A stretch of DNA of 64,000 bases from Pseudomonas sp. PIC25. GTDB lineage: Bacteria > Pseudomonadota > Gammaproteobacteria > Pseudomonadales > Pseudomonadaceae. The stretch is taken from assembly GCF_002286785.1 (NCBI RefSeq), contig NZ_MUJY01000179.1, positions 16,807-80,806 on the forward strand, written 5' to 3'. The first letter of the stretch is position 1, and every line of letters begins with the position of its first letter. Below are positions 58,119 to 64,000 of the stretch, one piece after another. A program made the position numbers and the translations under genes. The notes beneath the pieces are model-generated. The model was not told where the DNA came from and did not search any database. It saw only the letters and a program-made list of their open reading frames with translations.

Positions 58119-60260
58119 TCAGTACTTCACCCGTGCATACAGCGTCTTGCGCGACGCCTCCCTGGCCTGACGCAGGTTGTGGATGCCGCGTTCGGCCAGG
58201 AGGGGGATGAGCTTGAGCAGCACTTCGGCGGTGACGATGGCATCGCCCAGGGCGGTATGGCGGCCGATGACCTCGACGCCCAGGCGGGTGGCGATGCGTT
58301 CGAGACGATGCTCGTCGTCGAGGTGGCCGGGATGGGCCAGGGCCGAGAGCAGCAGCGTGTCGAGCACCGGCTGGATGAAGGTGACGCCGGTCTGCGCTTC
58401 CTTCAATTGCAGAAAGCGCATGTCGAACGCCGCGTTGTGGGCGACCAGCACGGTGTCCTCGGCAAAGCGATGGAACTGCGGCAGCACACGCTCGATGGAT
58501 GGCTGGTCGGCGAGCATCTGCGGGGTCAACCCGTGAATCTGCTGCGAGGCTTTGCTGATGGGCCGCGACGGCTTGATCAACTGATCGAAGCATTCCTGCC
58601 GCAGCAGTCGGCCGTTGACCACCCGCACCGCACCGATGGAGATGATTTCGTCGCCATCCGAGGGCGAGAGGCCGGTGGTCTCGGTGTCGAATACGGTGTA
58701 GGACAGCTCGCTGAGCGGGCGCTCGTCCAACTCGGCGGTCTGCCCCGGTTGGTTGAACAGGTCGAAGTCGTAGTACACCGGCCGCCCCGGCGAAAGCTCC
58801 AACGGCTCTGGCAGCTCATCCGGCTGGATGCGGGGCAGTTGCAGGCATAGGCGGTTGACGCCCGCCGCCCGGTCGAGCTGGCACCAGACCTCGCCGCCAT
58901 GGCGCGCGACCACGCTCTTGAGGGTCGCGCCGTTCTCGCCCTCGCCCCCCAGGTTCAGCGGCAGCTCTTCCCATTCGTGCAGCAGGTTCGGGTCCAGCGG
59001 CTGGCCGCCCCAGGACAGCGACAGGCGCACGCAGCGTCCTTCGGCACTCAGCTCCAGACCGATCTCGCGCGTACGGCAGGCGGAAGCCAGGGCGCCCATC
59101 ACCTGGGTCAGCACCTGCACCAGGGAGTAGCTGTCCACGCTCAACCACAGCGGCTGTTCGCCGACTTCGCAGCGCATCCGCAGGCCAAGGGCGGCGGCGA
59201 AGTTGCGTTGCAGGGCGGCGGCCAGGTCGCTGGCCAGCATGTCTTCCAGCGGCCAGGGACTGCCGAGCAGGTCGGCGTGGCGGCTCAGGCTCTGCTCCAG
59301 GCGCTGGGTCAGACGCTCTGCCTCGTCGCGGATCACTTCGGTGAAGCGTTCGCGGCGTTCGCTGTCCATGTCCGGGTACTGCTCCAGAGTTTCCACCGCC
59401 GCCCGGATATTGGCCAGGGCGGAACGGCTGCCCTCGGTGAGCTGTTGCAGGAGCAGGTCGCGGCGGCTGTTGATTTCCACCGTGCGGGTGATGTCTTCGA
59501 GGATCAGCACGAAGCCGATCGACTCGCCCTGCTGGTCCAGCACCGGCGCCATTTGCGCGCGCAGCAGGTGGCCGGCGCGGGCGGCGACGAAATGCGCCAC
59601 CGGCTTGGCCGCCTGCTGGTCGAGGCGGTGGCGGATCTGCTCCAGCGCATGGGTGATCAGGCTCTTGTCCAACACCGCGAAGATCGACCGGCCCAGCCCC
59701 ACCGGCATGCCGCCCGGCGCACTCGCATCGCCGGCCAGCAACTGCGTGGCACGCGGGTTGTAGAGCAGGATGCGGCCCTCGTTGTTGCACACCAGCACGC
59801 TCTGCGCCAACTCGGACATGAGTGTGGCCAGGCGGTTCTTTTCCTGTTCGAGGCGGCCGTTGGTCTCTTCGATGCGCGCCTCCACCTCGCGTTGCTGCTG
59901 GTCATAGACTTCGGCGAATTCGTTCAGCGCCTCGCCGAGCTTGCGCATTTCCACCGGGCCGGAGGGTTTCAGCCGGTGCTCGGCGTTGACCCGGTGGATG
60001 ATGCCGATCTCCTCGGTGATCCGCTGGGCATTCTGCGGATAGGCGACCAGCCATTGGCGCAGCAACCCCGCCAGCACCGCACCGAGCAGTCCGGCCAGGA
60101 CCACCAGCAGGGCGGCGCGCTCGGCCAGGATGCTGCGCAGGGTATGCCGTTCCGCTGGCGACAGGTCGATCCACAGCACCAGCCCGGCGAAACCGAGCAA
60201 CGCCACGGAGAGCACCCCGAGCCAGGCGAAATGGAGGACGAACCGGACTTTCGGCTGCAT
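58119..60260 (-). CDS. Membrane PAS / pseudo-histidine-kinase / DnaQ-type exonuclease
   Basis: A 713-residue protein. Two membrane helices (about 10-30 and 48-70) are followed by a linker and a PAS domain (about 145-258; VLVCNNEGRILLYNPRATQL). Next comes a region shaped like a histidine kinase whose H-box has Glu276 in place of His (LTEGSRSALANIRAAVETL). A degenerate ATPase-like part follows (VVARHGGEVWCQL). Residues 520-700 are a DEDDh exonuclease with Asp525, Glu527, Asp613, His668 and Asp673. It should cut DNA or RNA ends under membrane-sensed control. It is the last gene of the RR/HK operon, 6 bp after the response regulator. Confidence 0.85.
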   Translation of the reverse strand: MQPKVRFVLHFAWLGVLSVALLGFAGLVLWIDLSPAERHTLRSILAERAALLVVLAGLLGAVLAGLLRQWLVAYPQNAQRITEEIGIIHRVNAEHRLKPSGPVEMRKLGEALNEFAEVYDQQQREVEARIEETNGRLEQEKNRLATLMSELAQSVLVCNNEGRILLYNPRATQLLAGDASAPGGMPVGLGRSIFAVLDKSLITHALEQIRHRLDQQAAKPVAHFVAARAGHLLRAQMAPVLDQQGESIGFVLILEDITRTVEINSRRDLLLQQLTEGSRSALANIRAAVETLEQYPDMDSERRERFTEVIRDEAERLTQRLEQSLSRHADLLGSPWPLEDMLASDLAAALQRNFAAALGLRMRCEVGEQPLWLSVDSYSLVQVLTQVMGALASACRTREIGLELSAEGRCVRLSLSWGGQPLDPNLLHEWEELPLNLGGEGENGATLKSVVARHGGEVWCQLDRAAGVNRLCLQLPRIQPDELPEPLELSPGRPVYYDFDLFNQPGQTAELDERPLSELSYTVFDTETTGLSPSDGDEIISIGAVRVVNGRLLRQECFDQLIKPSRPISKASQQIHGLTPQMLADQPSIERVLPQFHRFAEDTVLVAHNAAFDMRFLQLKEAQTGVTFIQPVLDTLLLSALAHPGHLDDEHRLERIATRLGVEVIGRHTALGDAIVTAEVLLKLIPLLAERGIHNLRQAREASRKTLYARVKY

Positions 60261-60266
60261 CGGCGC

Positions 60267-60635
60267 TTATCCGGCCAACTGGTCGCGGACCCGCGCCAGC
60301 AGCTCCTTGGTGGCGAACGGCTTGGTGATGTAGTCGTCGGCCCCCAGGGCCAATCCCTTGCTCACTTCCACCTCGCGCCCCTTGGCCGTCAGCATGACCA
60401 CCCGGACCTTGCTCCAGTCCGGGTTGGCGCGAATCCGCTGGCAGACGTCGAACCCGCTCAGGCGCGGCAGCATGATGTCCAGCAGCACCAGATCGGGCGG
60501 TTGCCGCTCGATGGCGTCCAGGGCTTCCTGGCCGTCGTGGGCCACCTCCACCTGATAGCCCTCCTGCTGCAGGAGGAACTCCAGGGAAATGACGATGTTC
60601 GGCTCGTCATCGGCAATCAGGACCCGCTTGCTCAT
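60267..60635 (-). CDS. Single-domain response regulator
   Basis: A 122-residue CheY-like receiver: [11 protein letters not shown] (acid pair), Asp53 in [13 protein letters not shown], Thr83 (MLTAKG) and Lys105 (DYITKPF). There is no output domain, so it must act through protein contact. It overlaps the kinase gene's stop as ATGA and precedes the exonuclease gene, making both the candidate partners. Confidence 0.94.
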   Translation of the reverse strand: MSKRVLIADDEPNIVISLEFLLQQEGYQVEVAHDGQEALDAIERQPPDLVLLDIMLPRLSGFDVCQRIRANPDWSKVRVVMLTAKGREVEVSKGLALGADDYITKPFATKELLARVRDQLAG

Positions 60636-63376
60636 ACGCTCTCCTCCGCCACGCCGGCGAGCGGCAGGCTGAAGGAGAAAGTCGCCCCCTGCCCGCGCGC
60701 GCTGTTCACCCAGAGCTTACCGCCGAAATGGCGAATGATCTGCCGGCTGATCGGCAGCCCCAGCCCGGTTCCCTGGGGTTTCTCCGTCAAGGTGTCGCCT
60801 ACCTGGCGAAACTTCTCGAAGATGGTTTCCTGATCGGCCGGGTCGATACCGCAACCGTTGTCGCGTACATCCACCTGTAGCGCATCCGGCAGCACCTGCA
60901 AGGCGATGACGATGCGCCCGGCATCACGGTCGCAGAACTTGGCCGCGTTGGAAATCAGGTTCAGCAGCACTTGCAGCAGGCGGTCGCGGTCCGCGCGCAC
61001 CCGGGGCACCTCGTCCGGCAGTTGCAGGGTCAGGCTCGCGCCACGCTCTTCCAGGAGCTGGCTGGTGGTGGCCACCGCATCCTCGATCACCGTCCGCAGG
61101 TCCAGTTCGCTGGCGTGCCACTCGGCGCGGCCGGACTCCAGCTTGGCCAGGTCGAGGACCTGGTTGATCATCCGCGTCAGCCGCTCGCTCTCCTTGACGA
61201 TGATGGCGACGAAGCGCGCCCGCTGCCGGGCGTCCAGCTCGGGGTTGTCGTTGAGGATTTCCGAGAAAGCGCGGATCGAGGTCAACGGCGTGCGCAACTC
61301 GTGGGTGACGGTGGAGATGAAGTCGTCCTTCATCCGGTCCAGCTCCTGCAAGCGCTCGTTGGCCGCGCGCAGTTCGGCGGTGGCGGCCTCCAGCTCGGCG
61401 GACTTCTGCTCCAACTGGCGGCTGTAGGCCAGGAGCTGCGAGGCCTCGTCGAGGATGTTCAGCACCTCGTCCATGCCCAGCGGCTCCTCCTTCACCACCG
61501 AGGCCAGCATGACCCGCGCCGATGACGCGCCGATGGCACCGGCCAGCAGGGTTTCGGCGAAATGCACCAGCTCGGCGTCCGGTTCCAGCGCCTGCCACGA
61601 GCGCAAACCACGCCCGGCGGCGTACTGGGCGAAGGCCTCCTCGGTACGCGCGGGGCCGAGAAAGCGGCCGATCAGGGTCATCACTTCCTCCAGCGACGCA
61701 CTTCCCCGCCAGGGGCTGGCGCCGCGCCCGCTGATTTTGAACGCATCGACGAACAGCACCGCCTGGGCGTGCTCGCGGATGCCCTGGCGGTCGAACAGGG
61801 ACACGCCGACATAGGCGCCGACGTTGCCGAGCAGGCTCCAGAACAGCGCATGGCTGATGTCGTCCATCTCCTCCAGGCCGAACAGCGCCAGCGGCTTGAG
61901 CCAGGCGATGCCGAACGGGCCCGCCTCGATGAACGCCAGGGGCAGCCAGCCGGACTTGGCGAACGACGGCAGCAACAGGGTGTAGGCCCAGAGCAGGAAC
62001 CCCAGCGACAGCCCGCAGAGCGCGCCGTTGCGGGTGCCCTGCTTCCAGTACATGCCGCCAAGCATGGCCGGGGCGAACTGTGCCACCGCGGCGAACGACA
62101 CCAAGCCGATGGAGACCAGCGCATAGGCCTCCCCCGCGGCGCGGTAGTAGACGTAGCCCAGCAGCATCAGCAGCAGGATCGCCCCCCGGCGGATGCCCAG
62201 CAGCAAGCCGGACAGGTCGCTGCGCGAGCCCAGCGCCAGCACCTTCCAGCGCAGCAGCAGCGGCATCACCAGGTCGTTGCAGATCATGGTGGACAGGGCA
62301 ATGGTCTCGACGATGACCATCCCGGTGGCCGCCGACAGCCCACCGATGAAGACCAGCAGGGTCAGCGCCTCCTGGCGATGGGCCATGGGCAGGGTCAGGA
62401 CGAAGGTGTCCGCGTCCAGGGTACCGGGCGGGAACTGCATCAGCCCGGCAAAGGTGATCGGCAGCACGAAGATGTTGATCGCCAGCAGGTACAGCGGGAA
62501 CAGCCAGACCGCCTTGGCCAGGTGGCTCTCGTTGACGTTCTCCACCACGCTGACCTGGAACTGCCGGGGCAGGAACAGGATCGACAGCATCGACAGGGCG
62601 ATCAGCCAGGCCCAGGAGCCGTAAGTGCCGGCGGCGTTGCCCAGGGTCAGCAGGCGGTCCACGTCGGGCAGTCGCATGGCGTGCTCGAACAGATCGGCGA
62701 AGCCATGGTAGAGGCCGAAGGTGACGAACACCCCCACCGCCAGGAAGGCCACCAGCTTCACCAGCGATTCGAAGGCGATGGCGGCCACCATGCCCTCGTG
62801 GCGCTCGGTGGCGTCCAGGTGCCGGGTGCCGAACAACAGAGTGAAGGCCGCCAGCAGCAGTGCCACGTAGAGCGCGGTGTCCTGCAACAGGCCAACCCGC
62901 TGTCCCTTGGCCGGCATCGCCACCTCGGGGTACTGCAACAGGATCAGGAAACTGGTGGAAACCGCCTTCAATTGCAAGGCGATGTAGGGAATCACGCCGA
63001 TCACTGCGATCAGCGTCACCAGCCCGCCGAGCAGGCCGCTCTTGCCGTAGCGGGCGGCGATGAAGTCGGCGATGGAGGTGATCCGGTTGGCCTTGCTGAT
63101 GCGGATCATCTTGCGCAGCACCAGCCAGAACAGCGCCGCCATCAGGGTCGGGCCGAGGTAGATCGGCAGGAAGCCGACCCCGCTGGCCGCCGCCCGCCCG
63201 ACACTGCCGTAGAAGGTCCAGGAGGTGGCGTACACCGCCATGGACAGCGCGTAGATGTAGGGATTGGCAATGATCGAGCGGCCGGCATCGGCGCGCTTGT
63301 CACCCCAATAGGCGATGGCGAAGAGAATGCCGAGATAGGCGAAGGACGCCAGCAGGATCACACCACCGAACAGCAT
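60632..63376 (-). CDS. SLC5-STAC-histidine kinase (CrbS/MxtR-like)
   Basis: A 914-residue sensor. Residues 1-530 are a sodium:solute symporter-like part with about 13 spans ([34 protein letters not shown]). A STAC domain covers about 570-630 ([20 protein letters not shown]), and a coiled linker follows. The kinase has His692 ([13 protein letters not shown]), an N-box ([11 protein letters not shown]), [11 protein letters not shown] and [13 protein letters not shown]. No PAS or receiver is fused. Such sensors (CrbS) control acetate use. The ligand here is unknown. Confidence 0.92.
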   Translation of the reverse strand: MLFGGVILLASFAYLGILFAIAYWGDKRADAGRSIIANPYIYALSMAVYATSWTFYGSVGRAAASGVGFLPIYLGPTLMAALFWLVLRKMIRISKANRITSIADFIAARYGKSGLLGGLVTLIAVIGVIPYIALQLKAVSTSFLILLQYPEVAMPAKGQRVGLLQDTALYVALLLAAFTLLFGTRHLDATERHEGMVAAIAFESLVKLVAFLAVGVFVTFGLYHGFADLFEHAMRLPDVDRLLTLGNAAGTYGSWAWLIALSMLSILFLPRQFQVSVVENVNESHLAKAVWLFPLYLLAINIFVLPITFAGLMQFPPGTLDADTFVLTLPMAHRQEALTLLVFIGGLSAATGMVIVETIALSTMICNDLVMPLLLRWKVLALGSRSDLSGLLLGIRRGAILLLMLLGYVYYRAAGEAYALVSIGLVSFAAVAQFAPAMLGGMYWKQGTRNGALCGLSLGFLLWAYTLLLPSFAKSGWLPLAFIEAGPFGIAWLKPLALFGLEEMDDISHALFWSLLGNVGAYVGVSLFDRQGIREHAQAVLFVDAFKISGRGASPWRGSASLEEVMTLIGRFLGPARTEEAFAQYAAGRGLRSWQALEPDAELVHFAETLLAGAIGASSARVMLASVVKEEPLGMDEVLNILDEASQLLAYSRQLEQKSAELEAATAELRAANERLQELDRMKDDFISTVTHELRTPLTSIRAFSEILNDNPELDARQRARFVAIIVKESERLTRMINQVLDLAKLESGRAEWHASELDLRTVIEDAVATTSQLLEERGASLTLQLPDEVPRVRADRDRLLQVLLNLISNAAKFCDRDAGRIVIALQVLPDALQVDVRDNGCGIDPADQETIFEKFRQVGDTLTEKPQGTGLGLPISRQIIRHFGGKLWVNSARGQGATFSFSLPLAGVAEESV

Positions 63377-63386
63377 CCGCCGCCCC

Positions 63387-63584
63387 TCAGCCCGACCGCT
63401 CGACGACCAGCAGCATCAGCACGATCAACAGTGCCCAGGCGCCGAACAGATAGGCGAACAGCAAGGGAATGCCGAACACCGTGCCGCCGCCGTTGAACAG
63501 CGACAGCAAGGGAAAACCGAACAGCAGGCACCCCAGCGCGAACAGGGCCACCAGCCGCTGCGCCCGTATCGTGCGATTGGCCAT
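63387..63584 (-). CDS. Small two-TM protein upstream of the sensor kinase
   Basis: A 65-residue protein with two membrane helices (LVALFALGCLLFGFPLLSLF; FAYLFGAWALLIVLMLLVV) and a short basic N-terminus (MANRTIRAQR). It lies 10 bp before the kinase gene. Short subunits of this kind accompany sodium:solute symporters (DUF4212/DUF485-like), so it may help the transporter domain sense or fold. GGAGGTAAGAC precedes the ATG. Confidence 0.83.
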   Translation of the reverse strand: MANRTIRAQRLVALFALGCLLFGFPLLSLFNGGGTVFGIPLLFAYLFGAWALLIVLMLLVVERSG

Positions 63585-64000
63585 GTCTTACCTCCGTGGT
63601 GACATAGTGTGGCCGATTATTCGCGCTGCGCTGGAAGGGAAGCGAGAAATGGCGGGCAGAAAACCCATGCCCAGGCTGGTCGTTCCACGCTGCCTGCTTT
63701 GTAGGAGCGAGCTCTGCCCGCGAACAGGGCTACGCAAAAAGCTTCGCCAGCAGAGTTGGCTCCTACGCAGAAGCCGATCTGCATAGGGGCGAGCTTATTC
63801 GCCCGGCGGGGTGGGTTTGAGCGAATGAGTTCGTCCCTACACCGCCATGTCTGTGGGAGCGAATTCATTCGCGATTGGCGAAACACCGCCGTCACCCCAT
63901 CGCGAGTAAACATCCACGTTCGTAGAACGTGGACTTGCTTTTGGCCCCCTAGAAGGGGGCACGGCCAGCCCTCAAAGAAGGCTGGCCGTCCGTATCACGC
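63585..64000. repeat. Terminal intergenic region with REP-like repeats and three hairpins
   Basis: 63701-63765 is an inverted REP pair matching that at 8846-8910, and further units stand at about 63784-63804, 63819-63840 and 63851-63875. After them come three stems in a row: CCACGTTC-GTA-GAACGTGG (about 63914-63932), GCCCCCT-AG-AAGGGGGC (about 63943-63960) and ACGGCCAGCC...GGCTGGCCGT (63961-63990). No gene is seen; the last stems may belong to something beyond the window. Confidence 0.7.

Overview
The window is a 64 kb stretch of a high-GC gammaproteobacterial chromosome that is almost certainly Pseudomonas. Gene content and order closely follow the P. aeruginosa PAO1 segment from about PA4626 (hprA) to PA4676 (carbonic anhydrase): hprA-rsmC, a M48 protease and a chemoreceptor, mqoB, hpt/upp/uraA, hemH, phr, pagL, murI-moeB-prmC-prfA-hemA, a TPR lipoprotein with lolB-ispE-tRNA-Gln-prs-rplY-pth-ychF, then tRNA-Met next to higBA and the carbonic anhydrase. 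The coding style (GC-rich third positions, AGGAG ribosome sites, TGATG/ATGA gene overlaps, REP-like intergenic repeats) agrees. pagL points to a member of, or neighbour to, the P. aeruginosa group. These comparisons come from memory of gene order, not from a search.

Layout. 1-12 kb: the end of a PAS-type protein, LysE exporter, hprA, rsmC, a Mn2+-riboswitch-controlled UPF0016 exporter, a SnoaL-like protein, a short repeat element with inverted ends, an SDR protein, a M48 lipoprotein protease, a chemoreceptor, a YedK/HMCES-like protein with substituted active-site residues, and small Cys-rich and membrane proteins. 12-24 kb: YajG-like lipoprotein, malate:quinone oxidoreductase, SulP transporter, purine/pyrimidine salvage (hpt, upp, uraA), a MFS permease and ferrochelatase. 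24-29 kb: a photolyase cluster (FAD oxidoreductase, DUF523/DUF1722, phr, DUF2878) and pagL. 29-41 kb: the dense core block. Glutamate racemase, MoeB-like, PrmC, RF1 and glutamyl-tRNA reductase run on the minus strand. The outer-membrane, isoprenoid, PRPP and translation genes run on the plus strand.

41-52.5 kb is accessory. It opens with an orphan PAAR/S-type-pyocin/HNH-like toxin and its probable immunity gene. Next is an AT-rich island with two overlapping unknown genes and a coiled-coil two-TM protein, none of which I recognise, then a regulator plus BRO-N antirepressor remnant, higBA with its TTAACGTTAA operator, tRNA-Met and a FitAB-type toxin-antitoxin pair. After a hydrolase and a YbjQ protein comes a small protein with a caspase-like His-Gly...Cys pattern. 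52.4-64 kb returns to ordinary chromosome: a small phosphatase, an isocitrate-dehydrogenase-family enzyme, EamA permease, beta-carbonic anhydrase, and otsBA. It ends with a signalling operon in which a transporter-fused histidine kinase (SLC5-STAC-HK) and a single-domain response regulator are followed by a membrane PAS/pseudo-histidine-kinase fused to a DnaQ-type exonuclease.

The observations most worth following are the kinase/pseudokinase-exonuclease operon, the PAAR toxin module, the unknown AT-rich genes, the caspase-like protein, and the two competing helices in the Mn riboswitch leader.
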